The translations under genes were made by a program, and so were the position numbers. Shown piece after piece: positions 33,990 to 41,431 of a stretch of 64,000 bases of DNA. The DNA is taken from positions 186,001-250,000 of the forward strand of contig CAJYYA010000008.1 of the NCBI GenBank assembly GCA_913778905.1, given 5' to 3'. Source of the DNA: an uncultured Naasia sp. GTDB taxonomy: Bacteria > Actinomycetota > Actinomycetes > Actinomycetales > Microbacteriaceae. The notes under the pieces are model-generated. The model did no database searches. It saw only the letters and a list, made by a program, of their open reading frames with translations, and had not been told where the DNA came from. How positions within the stretch are numbered: the first letter of the stretch is position 1; each line of letters starts with the position of its first letter.

Positions 33990-35432
33990 TCAGGCTCGGC
34001 GTCCGGCCCGGCGCGCGACGATCAGAGCGGCACCGGCGAGCAGGAGCAGCCCGCCGAGGGGCCACGATCCGGAGTCGGGGCCCGTCGCGGCCAACCGCGC
34101 TGCCGAGGGGCCGGTCACCGCGGCCCGGTCGACGACGATCGACAGCGCCCCAGCCGCGAACTGACCCTGCACGACCGCGCTCGACACGGTGACGCCATCG
34201 ACGGTGACGGTAGCCCGGAACCACTGACGCGGGTCGATGACGAGGAATCCGAAGCGTCCCTCCGCATCGGTCGATACGGGGTTCCGGTCGGTCGCGTAGT
34301 GCAGATCGTCGGAAGCGACCGGTGCGAACGGGCCGTCGGGAGAAGCGGACGACTCGAGCACGACATCCACGCCGGAGAGGGGCTCGCCCCGCCGGTCGGT
34401 GACGGTCGCCGGGGCGACGACCGCCAGATCGATGAAGGTGGCGTACTGCTCACCGCCCTGATAGTTGCGGTAGACGCCGAGCGCGGCGAGCTGGGGACTC
34501 CGATCGAGATCCAGGATGCCGGTCCAGTCGGATCCGTTCCGCGAGAGCTCGACGCGCTGATTATCGCCGTCCGTGACGCTGAGACGGAGCTCGGCCGAGG
34601 TCATCGGGGTGTCGTCCAGCCGGTTGTCGTCTCGCATCCCGTCGGCCAGATCGCCGCCCAGGCGGAACGCCTTCGCCCCGGCGAACACACCGAGGCTGCC
34701 GGTGCTGCCGGCGAAGACGCCTTCGAGACTGCTGTCCTTCTGCAGAGCGGGCGTGATGACGACGCGGCGCAGGGTCTCGTCGTCCGCCCGTACCTCGATC
34801 TGCTGCCCCATCGCCCGGAACGAGCCGTCCTGGAAGAGCGTGTAAGTGTAGTGAGGAGCCGCCGGGAGCCCCTGGAAGATCGCGACCCCGCGAGCGGATG
34901 TCGTCGCCGTGGCCTGCAGCAGACGATCGTCCGTGGACAGGTGGACGGTCGCGCCCTCGACCAGGCCGTCCGTCGGAGTGAGGGCCCCGATCACGATGGT
35001 CGCGTCGTCCTCGCTCGTGATCGGCGCGGATCCGTCCGAAACCACCTGCTTCGAGCCCCACGAACCCGTTCCCGAGACTGTGACGGTGAGCACGGCGCGA
35101 TAGTCGGCGAAACCCGGGAAGTACGAGGCGGAGGTGGCGCCGTCGATGGGTTCGCCATCACGCAACCATCGGTAGGAGAGCGTCGTGTCGGCCGGCCAAC
35201 CCGTCGTGGCGACGGTCATCCGCTGCGCCATGAGCGAGTCCCCCGCGAGGGTCGCCGTGGGCGTCGGATCGGTCACCGGCGCCGAGACGTCGACCGTGGG
35301 GTTGGTGTTCGACGGATCCGGAACCGGAGCCGCGCCGGCCATCGACGGAACCGCGACGGCGGCGAGGACCGCGGCCGTGACCGCCACGGCGCTGATGAGG
35401 CCGCCCGTTCGGCGACGCGACGAGTTACGCAT
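33990..35432 (-). CDS. Wall-anchored Ig-like surface protein (paralogue of next gene)
   Basis: 480 residues. N-terminal signal peptide with RRR (SRRRTGGLISAVAVTAAVLA). A first Ig-like repeat has YRWLRDGEPIDGATSASY; a carboxypeptidase-regulatory-like fold follows (GATVHLSTDDRLLQATATTS, RGVAIFQGLPA) and is repeated near the C-terminus (GVDVVLESSASPDGPFAPVA, AEGRFGFLVIDP). It ends LAATGPDSGSWPLGG, a helix and ARRAGRRA: a class E sortase-type signal. The gene starts 16 bases after its paralogue, so both form one operon. AGGGGA before the ATG. Likely structural or adhesive. Confidence 0.82.
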   Translation of the reverse strand: MRNSSRRRTGGLISAVAVTAAVLAAVAVPSMAGAAPVPDPSNTNPTVDVSAPVTDPTPTATLAGDSLMAQRMTVATTGWPADTTLSYRWLRDGEPIDGATSASYFPGFADYRAVLTVTVSGTGSWGSKQVVSDGSAPITSEDDATIVIGALTPTDGLVEGATVHLSTDDRLLQATATTSARGVAIFQGLPAAPHYTYTLFQDGSFRAMGQQIEVRADDETLRRVVITPALQKDSSLEGVFAGSTGSLGVFAGAKAFRLGGDLADGMRDDNRLDDTPMTSAELRLSVTDGDNQRVELSRNGSDWTGILDLDRSPQLAALGVYRNYQGGEQYATFIDLAVVAPATVTDRRGEPLSGVDVVLESSASPDGPFAPVASDDLHYATDRNPVSTDAEGRFGFLVIDPRQWFRATVTVDGVTVSSAVVQGQFAAGALSIVVDRAAVTGPSAARLAATGPDSGSWPLGGLLLLAGAALIVARRAGRRA

Positions 35433-35447
35433 GGTTTCCCCTATCCC

Positions 35448-36902
35448 TCAGATGCCTGGGCGGTCGACTCGGACCGCAATTCCCCGTCGCCGCGTGCGCG
35501 CCACCGCGAGGGTGATCGCCCCGGCGAGGAGAAGCAGTGCCGCCAACGGCAGCGGCGCGTCGAATCCGGTGGACGCGAGCGTCCCGGACGCTCCGACCGT
35601 CGGCGTCGAGCGGTCGGGGAGGTTCAGAGTGGTCGTGAGGGATCCGGCGGCGAACGGCGCGGTGGTCACCGGGCCGTCCGCCGTGACACCCGCAGCGGAC
35701 ACGCGGACGCGGAAGAACCCGGACGGTGCGGACGGAACGAATCCGAATCGACCCTGCGCATCGGTCGTGGCGGGTACTCGGTCGGTGCCGCCGGCGAGAT
35801 CCCCGACCGCGACCGGGGTGAACGGGCCGTCAGCGGAGGTCGCATGCAACAGGGTCACCTCGGCGCCTCCGACCGGTGCGCCCCGCTGATCGAGCACGAG
35901 GGACGGTGCGGCGATCGTCAGGTCGAAGACGCTCACCTGCTCCTCGCCTCCCGGGAACACCCGTGCGAGACCGGCGGAGGCGAACTGAGGTGCCACGTTC
36001 AGGTCGACCACGCCGACGAAGTCGTCGCCGTCCTTGATCAGCTGCACGTTGTCGGCGTCTCCTTCACGGAGGCTGAGTCGCAGTTCGACGGACTCGACGT
36101 CCGGCTGATCGGCGAGCGCGATGACGGCGGGCTGAGCGAATACCCCGACGCTCCCCGTCGACCCGGTGAAGGAGCCCTCGAGCGTGGCGCCCACGGGCAG
36201 CCCCGGCGTGAGCACGGCGGTGCGCTCCGTGGTCGTCGCCGCCTCCCCCAGGTGGAGATGCCGGACGAGCAAGCGCAGACGGCCGAATGCATCGTCATCG
36301 GTCTGGAAGACGGTGAACTCGTAGTCCGCAACAGGCAGTCCCTGGAAGGTGACGCGGCCCTGGGCGTCCGTGACGCCTTCCGCGCGAAGCCCGCCCGCCT
36401 CGGTGAACAGATAGACGTTCGCGCCCGGGATCGACGCGCCCGACGGGTCGACCGTCGTCACCACGAGAGATGCGTCGTCTCCGCTCGTGATGGGGGCCGA
36501 TTCGGCGCTCGTCACGACGCCGACGGCGCCCGAAAGTGCCGTCGCGGTCACCCGCACCGACAGGCGGGTGCCCCAGTCCGTGAAGCCGGGGAGGTAGCCG
36601 CTCGACGTGGCGCCGTCGATGGCGGCGCCGTCGCGCAGCCACTGGTAGGCGAACGTCGTGCCCGGTTCCCAGTCCTCGAGGCGCACGCTCATCGGCTGGG
36701 CGAGAAGCGCATCCCCTTGGAGAGTCGCGGTTCCCAGAATGGCCGGGGCAGCGGAGGCCGCGCTGTCCGTGCCCGGGACGCCACCCGTGGTGTCCTCGGC
36801 TGCCGAGGCCGTCATGGGAAGCGCGAGCGAGACGAGCAGGAGCGCCGCCGTCGCGCCTCCACCGATCGATGCGCTGATTCGGCGCAGGCGTGAGCGTGCC
36901 AT
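35448..36902 (-). CDS. Wall-anchored Ig-like surface protein (paralogue of previous gene)
   Basis: 484 residues from ATG 36902, with GGGGGA five bases upstream; the longer frame to 37196 has no signal peptide and is rejected. Signal peptide SIGGGATAALLLVSLALP. Same architecture as its neighbour: Ig-like YQWLRDGAAIDGATSSGYLP, regulatory-like domains (GANVYLFTEAGGLRAEGVTD, GRVTFQGLPVADYEFTVF; AEVTLLHATSADGPFTPVAV, GRFGFVPSAPSGFFRV), and LASTGFDAPLPL, a helix and an Arg-rich tail. Tandem duplication is plain from the collinear motifs. First gene of a two-gene operon. Confidence 0.82.
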   Translation of the reverse strand: MARSRLRRISASIGGGATAALLLVSLALPMTASAAEDTTGGVPGTDSAASAAPAILGTATLQGDALLAQPMSVRLEDWEPGTTFAYQWLRDGAAIDGATSSGYLPGFTDWGTRLSVRVTATALSGAVGVVTSAESAPITSGDDASLVVTTVDPSGASIPGANVYLFTEAGGLRAEGVTDAQGRVTFQGLPVADYEFTVFQTDDDAFGRLRLLVRHLHLGEAATTTERTAVLTPGLPVGATLEGSFTGSTGSVGVFAQPAVIALADQPDVESVELRLSLREGDADNVQLIKDGDDFVGVVDLNVAPQFASAGLARVFPGGEEQVSVFDLTIAAPSLVLDQRGAPVGGAEVTLLHATSADGPFTPVAVGDLAGGTDRVPATTDAQGRFGFVPSAPSGFFRVRVSAAGVTADGPVTTAPFAAGSLTTTLNLPDRSTPTVGASGTLASTGFDAPLPLAALLLLAGAITLAVARTRRRGIAVRVDRPGI

Positions 36903-37030
36903 ATCCATCCCCCGGAAATCGTCGGAGCTGTGAAAGCGCCCCGGAACGGACGCTACTATCCGAGCCCGCCCGAGCTGAATGACCACGCGGTGATTGACCC
37001 GCGCACTGGGGCGTGGGCCGAGCGACGATC

Positions 37031-37115
37031 CGCCCGCGAACGGGTGTACCGCGGTGCGGGTCGGCGCCTGCCCGGGTACCTCCTGCTGCCCGCGGACGTG
37101 TCGGAGGTGCCTGCC
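37031..37115 (+). pseudogene. Remnant of a ThDP-decarboxylase gene copy
   Basis: 37031-37063 nearly matches the bases before the start of the decarboxylase at 37910 (CCCGCGAACGGG.TGTACCGCGGTGC), and 37062-37115 nearly matches its codons near 38380-38432 (CGGCGCCTGCCCGGnTACCT, then CTGCTGCCCGCGGACGTGTC). The stretch between is missing, so this is a second copy with an internal deletion of about 500 bases, broken and not translatable as the enzyme. It lies in the 36903-37245 gap, which otherwise holds the promoter of the surface-protein operon. Confidence 0.75.
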
Positions 37116-37245
37116 GAGGCGTCGAAATCCGACCACCCGAGCCCCCCGAAGGGGAGATTCTGGGAAGAGCCGGAGACATGCACACTCGTAAGACACGGCT
37201 GGGCCAGCGTCTCAGCGCCGAAATCTCACGGACGGAACCCCCCGC

Positions 37246-37383
37246 ATGGCCGAGCGCAACCAAACCGAAGCGGACGTCAAGGGCGAGGATCCGACCGGCC
37301 TCCTCGAAGACGAGATCCTCGACACGATCGGCGGCGGCGGCGAAGAGCCCCAGGTGACCCGCCACCGACGCGGCGGTCTGTAG
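37246..37383 (+). CDS. Double-glycine leader microprotein, copy 5 (45 residues)
   Basis: ATG 37246, GGAAC upstream, TAG at 37383. Leader MAERNQTEADVKGEDP, then GLLEDEILDTIGGGG and a basic core EEPQVTRHRRGGL. The LEDEILDTIGG segment fits the double-glycine leader consensus very well. The core lacks the Trp seen in copies 2-4. It precedes copy 6 by 58 bases. It lies next to the decarboxylase remnant, so the region has been rearranged. Confidence 0.62.
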   Translation: MAERNQTEADVKGEDPTGLLEDEILDTIGGGGEEPQVTRHRRGGL

Positions 37384-37441
37384 GCACACGCCGGCACCGC
37401 CGCTGATCACCCGCTCGGCGCCAGAACATAGAAGGACGAAC

Positions 37442-37630
37442 ATGACCGACGACATCCGTCTCGACCACGCCGGAGACGGTCCCCACGACGAGGTCGCGAC
37501 CATCGAGACGGCGGAAGACTCTGTGGCGGCGTCCGATACGCCTGTGGCGGCAACCGAACTGGAGGAGGTCGGCGGCGGCGGCGTCGTCTTCTTCGAGCCC
37601 TTGTTCGGCATCCGGCCCGGGCGGACGTGA
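37442..37630 (+). CDS. Double-glycine leader microprotein, copy 6 (62 residues)
   Basis: ATG 37442 with AGAAGGA at good spacing; TGA at 37630. Acidic Asp/Ala/Thr leader (MTDDIRLDHAGDG...), then ATELEEVGGGG and a hydrophobic, aromatic core VVFFEPLFGIRPGRT. It ends in GR plus one residue, like the GR end of copies 3 and 4. Probably expressed with copy 5. 37631-37909 downstream holds no further gene that I can support. Confidence 0.7.
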   Translation: MTDDIRLDHAGDGPHDEVATIETAEDSVAASDTPVAATELEEVGGGGVVFFEPLFGIRPGRT

Positions 37631-37909
37631 CCCACGCCACCTCCACGCCTCGCACCCGTGACGGGGGAGCATCGATAGGTCGCCCCTGACATCGGCGAGG
37701 TCGCTGGCAGCGGGGCCCCGAGCAGATCCCGCGGCTATCAACGACCTGCTGGAGCCTGAGAGCCTCTCGTCCTCACGGCCGGCCGTCTACTGCCTTTCGC
37801 CCTGGGGACGCGCGGAGGGCCCGACCTGCCCAGGACCTGGGGCACCAGCCGGCCCGCCCGCGAACGGGGTGTACCGCGGTGCTGGGTCGGTGAGGAAATG
37901 TGGCCTCCC

Positions 37910-39586
37910 ATGACCGCCTACACCGTTGCCGACTACCTGCTCGACCGTCTCGCCCACGCGGGCGTGCGTCACCTGTTCGGCGTGCCCGGCGACTTCACCC
38001 TGGCGTTCCTCGATCACGTGGAAGCCCATCCGCTCATCGAGTGGGTCGGCTGCGCGAACGAGCTCGGCGCCGGATACGCGGCCGACGGATACGCGCGCAT
38101 GCACGGGCTGGGCGCGCTCAGCACGACGTTCGGCGTGGGCGAGCTCGCGGCCATCAACGCGGTCGCCGGCAGCTACGCGGAGCACGTTCCGGTCATCCAC
38201 ATCGTCGGTGCTCCCGCGACCCCCACGCAGTCCGCGGGGCGCGCGACCCACCATTCGCTCGGCGACGGCGACTTCACCCACTTCGCCCGTATGTCGGCGG
38301 AGGTCACCGCGATCCAGCACACGCTCACAGCCGAGGACGCGGTCGCTCAGATCGACGAGGTGATCACATCGGTGAGGGACCGGCGCCTGCCCGGCTACCT
38401 CCTGCTGCCCGCGGACGTGTCGGAGGCGCCCGCCGCGCGTCCGGATCACGATCTGCCCACGCCGCCCACCGTCACCGACCCCGCCGTGCTCTCCGCATTC
38501 GACGATGCCGTGCGCACGCGACTTGCGGCGTCACGATCCGTCGCCGTGCTGGCCGACATCCTCGTCGAGCGGGTCGGCGCGGAGGCCGAACTCCACGAAC
38601 TCCTCGCCCTCGACATCCCTCACGCGACCCTGCTCTGGGGGCGCCGCGTCGTCGACGAACAGGCGCCCGCCTACCTGGGCTCCTACATCGGGGCCGCGAG
38701 CGATCAGCGGGTGCGCGAAACGATCGAAGGCGCCGACACCCTCGTCGTCGCCGGGGTGCAGTTCACCGACCTCACGAGCGGCTTCTTCTCGCAGCACCTC
38801 GACCGGGGACGCACCGTCGAGATCGGCGGCGAGGCCGCCAGCGTCGGCGACCGGAACTTCGCTCCGCTCGCGATGACGGACGCCCTGAACGTGGTCACCG
38901 CCGCCATCGGCGACCTCCGTCACCAGCTCTCACTCGATGCTCCCGTGCAGGGCGCGCACGTCGAGCTGCCCGCCCCCGCCGAGGCCTCCGCGCCGCTCGA
39001 TCAGACCGAGCTCTGGGCGATCGTCGACGACTTCCTCCGCCCAGGCGACACCGTGCTCGCCGACCAGGGCACGAGCTTCTACGGAATGGGCGGCCAGCGG
39101 CTGCCGCACGACGTCGTGTTCATCGGCCAGCCGCTGTGGGCATCCATCGGATACACCCTGCCCGCCCTCGTGGGCGCCGCGACCGCCAGGCCCGACCGAC
39201 GGCCCGTGCTCCTGATCGGCGACGGGGCCGCGCAACTCACGATCGCCGACCTCGGCACCCTCATCCGGCAGCGGATCCCCGCCATCGCGGTCATCGTCGA
39301 CAATGACGGCTACACGGTCGAGCGCGTCATCCACGGCGAGTTCGCCGCCTACAACGACATCGCCCGCTGGGATTGGACCCTGCTGCCTGCCGCGTTCGAC
39401 CGTTCGGGTCGTTCCCGCGGGGTCCGGGCGGAGACCGTGGGGGAGCTGCAGGCGGCGCTCGCCGACGCCCGCGCGCACGACGGGCTCACCCTCGTCCAGG
39501 CCGTCGTGCCGGCGCACGACGTGCCACCCATCCTGCGCACCCTCGCCGAGGCGGCGGCTGCTGCCAATCGCCGCGCGGTTGGGTAG
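37910..39586 (+). CDS. ThDP-dependent 2-oxoacid (indolepyruvate/pyruvate-type) decarboxylase
   Basis: 558 residues. YTVADYLLDRLAHAGVRHLF and GVPGDFTLAFLDHVE are typical of IPDC/PDC/KdcA N-termini; Glu of WVGCANELGAGYAADGYAR is the conserved ThDP-activating Glu; GRATHHSLGDGDF carries the HH pair characteristic of decarboxylases; GDGAAQLTIADLG starts the GDG...N ThDP motif, ending IVDNDGYTVE. It decarboxylates a 2-oxoacid to an aldehyde; indolepyruvate (auxin route) versus pyruvate cannot be decided. Start MTAYTVADYL is preferred over the upstream in-frame ATG. A broken duplicate lies at 37031-37115. Confidence 0.9.
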   Translation: MTAYTVADYLLDRLAHAGVRHLFGVPGDFTLAFLDHVEAHPLIEWVGCANELGAGYAADGYARMHGLGALSTTFGVGELAAINAVAGSYAEHVPVIHIVGAPATPTQSAGRATHHSLGDGDFTHFARMSAEVTAIQHTLTAEDAVAQIDEVITSVRDRRLPGYLLLPADVSEAPAARPDHDLPTPPTVTDPAVLSAFDDAVRTRLAASRSVAVLADILVERVGAEAELHELLALDIPHATLLWGRRVVDEQAPAYLGSYIGAASDQRVRETIEGADTLVVAGVQFTDLTSGFFSQHLDRGRTVEIGGEAASVGDRNFAPLAMTDALNVVTAAIGDLRHQLSLDAPVQGAHVELPAPAEASAPLDQTELWAIVDDFLRPGDTVLADQGTSFYGMGGQRLPHDVVFIGQPLWASIGYTLPALVGAATARPDRRPVLLIGDGAAQLTIADLGTLIRQRIPAIAVIVDNDGYTVERVIHGEFAAYNDIARWDWTLLPAAFDRSGRSRGVRAETVGELQAALADARAHDGLTLVQAVVPAHDVPPILRTLAEAAAAANRRAVG

Positions 39587-39597
39587 CGTCGCTCGAC

Positions 39598-39990
39598 GTG
39601 AACGAGTCATTCGACACCGCCCTCGAGCGGACGGCCGCCGCGCTCACCGCGATCGCAGGCGGAGACCCGGGTCCCTTCGCGGCGTGCTGGACGGAAACGG
39701 ACGACGGAACCCTCATGGGCGGGTTCCTCACCCGTGTGCAGGGAGCGGTTGCCGTCCGTGAAACGCTCGGCTGGGTGGCTTCGCGCTTCTCGAACGGCGA
39801 CCTGGTGGCCGAGTACGACCAGGTGCTCGTCGGGAACGACTGGGCGATGACGGCCGGCTACGAACGCGGGGTCCTCGCCCTCGACGGGGCCGAGCCGGCA
39901 CCGTTCGCAGTGAGGGTGACGCACGTCTACCGCCTCGAAGAGGGCGTGTGGCGCATCATCCACCGCCACGGCGACCACGTCCCCGCTTGA
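39598..39990 (+). CDS. SnoaL/NTF2-like protein
   Basis: 130 residues from GTG 39598, 11 bases after the decarboxylase stop codon. Helix-rich start (FDTALERTAAALTAIAGGD) then strands ending AVRVTHVYRLEEGVWRIIHR, the usual SnoaL-like/DUF4440 fold ending with a W-x-I-x-H motif. Fold family is confident; function (small hydrolase, isomerase or ligand binder) is not. Likely co-transcribed with the decarboxylase. The longer frame overlapping the decarboxylase is rejected. Confidence 0.8.
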   Translation: MNESFDTALERTAAALTAIAGGDPGPFAACWTETDDGTLMGGFLTRVQGAVAVRETLGWVASRFSNGDLVAEYDQVLVGNDWAMTAGYERGVLALDGAEPAPFAVRVTHVYRLEEGVWRIIHRHGDHVPA

Positions 39991-40040
39991 GGGAATCGGC
40001 TCCGCCGAGGGATCGGCTGAGCCGATGCTGCTTTGGTCTG

Positions 40041-40178
40041 CTCTCGGTACGCCTGCGGCTACTCGAGCCGTCTCGGTACGGCCTGGCGGCCTACTCGACG
40101 TCCGGGTTCCGGAGGTCGAGTAGCGGCCGCGAAGCGCCGCGTACCGAGACCGGCCGAGTAGCGGAGCGTATCGAGGCC
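40041..40178. repeat. Cluster of four palindromic repeats (CTCGGTAC...CTACTCGA type)
   Basis: Two units in one direction (near 40041-40069 and 40070-40100: CTCGGTACGCCTGCGGCTAC and CTCGGTACGGCCTGGCGGCC, each ending ACTCGA) face two in the other (40114-40150 and 40151-40178: GTCGAGTAGCGGCCGC..., CCGAGTAGCGGAGCGTATCG). Each unit is itself partly palindromic. Such repeats are common between genes in Microbacteriaceae. They separate convergent genes and could act as terminator or REP-like element. A smaller hairpin ATCGGCT-G-AGCCGAT precedes them. Confidence 0.75.
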
Positions 40179-40616
40179 CTAGCTCCGGTGGGAACGCCCC
40201 GCATAGCGGCGCCAGAGGAAGACGGCGGTTGCTCCGAGGAACGCGCCCGTCGTGTTGGCGAGGACGTCCTGAGCGCTCGCGAAGCGCCCCGGAAGCAGCG
40301 TCGCCTGAGCGGTCTCGATCCCGCACGACACCGCGAAACCGATGACCCCCGCCAGCCACCATCGTCGCGGGAGCAGGAGCAGCGCCGCGAACACCCCCAC
40401 CGGGACGAAGAACGCGATGTTCGCCGTGAACTCCACGAACGCGTAATCGAACGCGCCCGGAACGCCGTGGCGGTGCAGGAATCGCAGCACCCGGCTCAAC
40501 ATCCCGTCGATGGGGCGATCGACCGGTGTCGGATACAACCCGATGGCGAGCACGAACAGGGCGTAGACACCCGCTGCGATAGCCACGCGGCGGACGTGGG
40601 TGCGGCGCGCCGTCAC
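40179..40616 (-). CDS. VanZ family membrane protein
   Basis: 145 residues with four or five helices. DRPIDGMLSRVLRFLH, FTANIAFFVPVGVFAALLL and the C-terminal IETAQATLLPGRFASAQDVL then ANTTGAFLGA follow the VanZ pattern (GR..D...N..G..LG). Some VanZ proteins give low-level teicoplanin resistance; most have unknown roles. Its ATG overlaps the stop of the Doc gene (ATGA), an unusual operon partner. Confidence 0.85.
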   Translation of the reverse strand: MTARRTHVRRVAIAAGVYALFVLAIGLYPTPVDRPIDGMLSRVLRFLHRHGVPGAFDYAFVEFTANIAFFVPVGVFAALLLLPRRWWLAGVIGFAVSCGIETAQATLLPGRFASAQDVLANTTGAFLGATAVFLWRRYAGRSHRS

Positions 40617-41143
40617 GGATGCTGCGGCTGACCGGGCCGGCGCGGATGCTCAGCCGCCGCGCTCGCCTCCCTGGTCGCACCGCGGGAGGAACGCCGCCGC
40701 TTCCCCGGCGCGGGCGGCGGCCACGGGCCCATACGACGAGCCAACCGGTCGGTGAGCTCGGCCGTGGAGATGACGCCCTTCGAGATCTCGCGCAGAAGGG
40801 CGACGACCTCGTGGTCCTCGAACTCGACGGCGACACGGTTCAGCTCGAGGAACACCCCGGTGGCCAGCCACGCGAGGCGCTTGTTGCCCGAGATCAACGG
40901 AGCGTGCCCGGCGATGCTCTCGAGCAGCACGGCCGCCTTGGCGGCCATCGTGGGGTAGACATCGCGGCCCTCGAAGACAAGGGACGGGCGGGCGACTGCG
41001 CCGATGAGCAGCCCCATGTCGCGGACGCCGACGTCGTCACCGCCGCTGTCGAAGGCGACGACGATGTGGACGACGTCCTCGATCGTCAGATATCTGACGG
41101 TGGGGGCGTCCTCGGCGACCGCGGCGGGGTGATCCGCGGTCAT
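40613..41143 (-). CDS. doc: Doc-type Fic family toxin
   Basis: 176 residues. The Fic/Doc core is HAPLISGNKRLAW, with the conserved His and GNKR nucleotide-binding loop, preceded by AKAAVLLESIAG. TIEDVVHIVVAF and RDMGLLIGAVARP are typical Doc N-terminal segments. Doc proteins phosphorylate EF-Tu and stop translation. A basic, Pro-rich C-terminal tail (PWPPPAPGKRRRSSRG) is unusual. Its ATG overlaps the stop of the upstream antitoxin gene and its stop overlaps the VanZ start, giving a three-gene operon. Confidence 0.85.
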   Translation of the reverse strand: MTADHPAAVAEDAPTVRYLTIEDVVHIVVAFDSGGDDVGVRDMGLLIGAVARPSLVFEGRDVYPTMAAKAAVLLESIAGHAPLISGNKRLAWLATGVFLELNRVAVEFEDHEVVALLREISKGVISTAELTDRLARRMGPWPPPAPGKRRRSSRGATREASAAAEHPRRPGQPQHP

Positions 41144-41343
41144 GCGTCAGCGAGTCGGGCCATCACCTCAGCGTATCGAACGAGCACGGCCGACAACGCG
41201 GCGTCGACCTCGTCGCGGCGGCCCAGCGAGGGGGCGACAGCGGGAGTCGCCGAGACGAGCTCCGGTCGCATCGCGAGGATGGCGGCCGCCAGAGTCCGCG
41301 CCAGCGGCACTGCTGCATCGCTCGACGGGACGGTCTCGGACAT
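41140..41343 (-). CDS. Probable antitoxin of the Doc module
   Basis: 67 residues with no Phd-like DNA-binding motif visible. The C-terminal half is helical (DEVDAALSAVLVRYAEVMAR). It is called antitoxin because it sits directly upstream of and overlaps the Doc gene by four bases, the standard order for such pairs. TAGGTT lies seven bases before the ATG, consistent with a leaderless start. Could instead be an unrelated small protein. Confidence 0.6.
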   Translation of the reverse strand: MSETVPSSDAAVPLARTLAAAILAMRPELVSATPAVAPSLGRRDEVDAALSAVLVRYAEVMARLADA

Positions 41344-41368
41344 GCGGGCGAACCTAGGCGCACACGCG

Positions 41369-41399
41369 AGGAGGCCCCGCGCGACGCGCGGGGCCTCCT
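41369..41399 (-). terminator. Terminator hairpin after the IPT-repeat protein gene
   Basis: AGGAGGCCCCGCGCG and CGCGCGGGGCCTCCT form a perfect 15-base inverted repeat separated by one base, 33 bases past the stop codon on the minus strand. It lies just upstream of the antitoxin promoter. Confidence 0.75.
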
Positions 41400-41431
41400 G
41401 CCTTTACCCGGTTTCCCCTCCGGGTGGTGGA

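Noticed and set aside
33777-36893. Open frame of 1038 codons on the plus strand opposite the anchored Ig-like genes
   Set aside because: Arg/Gly/Asp-rich shadow translation; the minus-strand genes have signal peptides, repeats and sorting signals.
37246-37630. Reading microproteins 5 and 6 as toxin-antitoxin genes
   Set aside because: They lack any toxin or DNA-binding motif, do not overlap, and share a double-glycine leader design with the other four copies.
40041-40178. Possible CRISPR array
   Set aside because: Four units only, in opposing orientations and without regular spacers; they are palindromic intergenic repeats.
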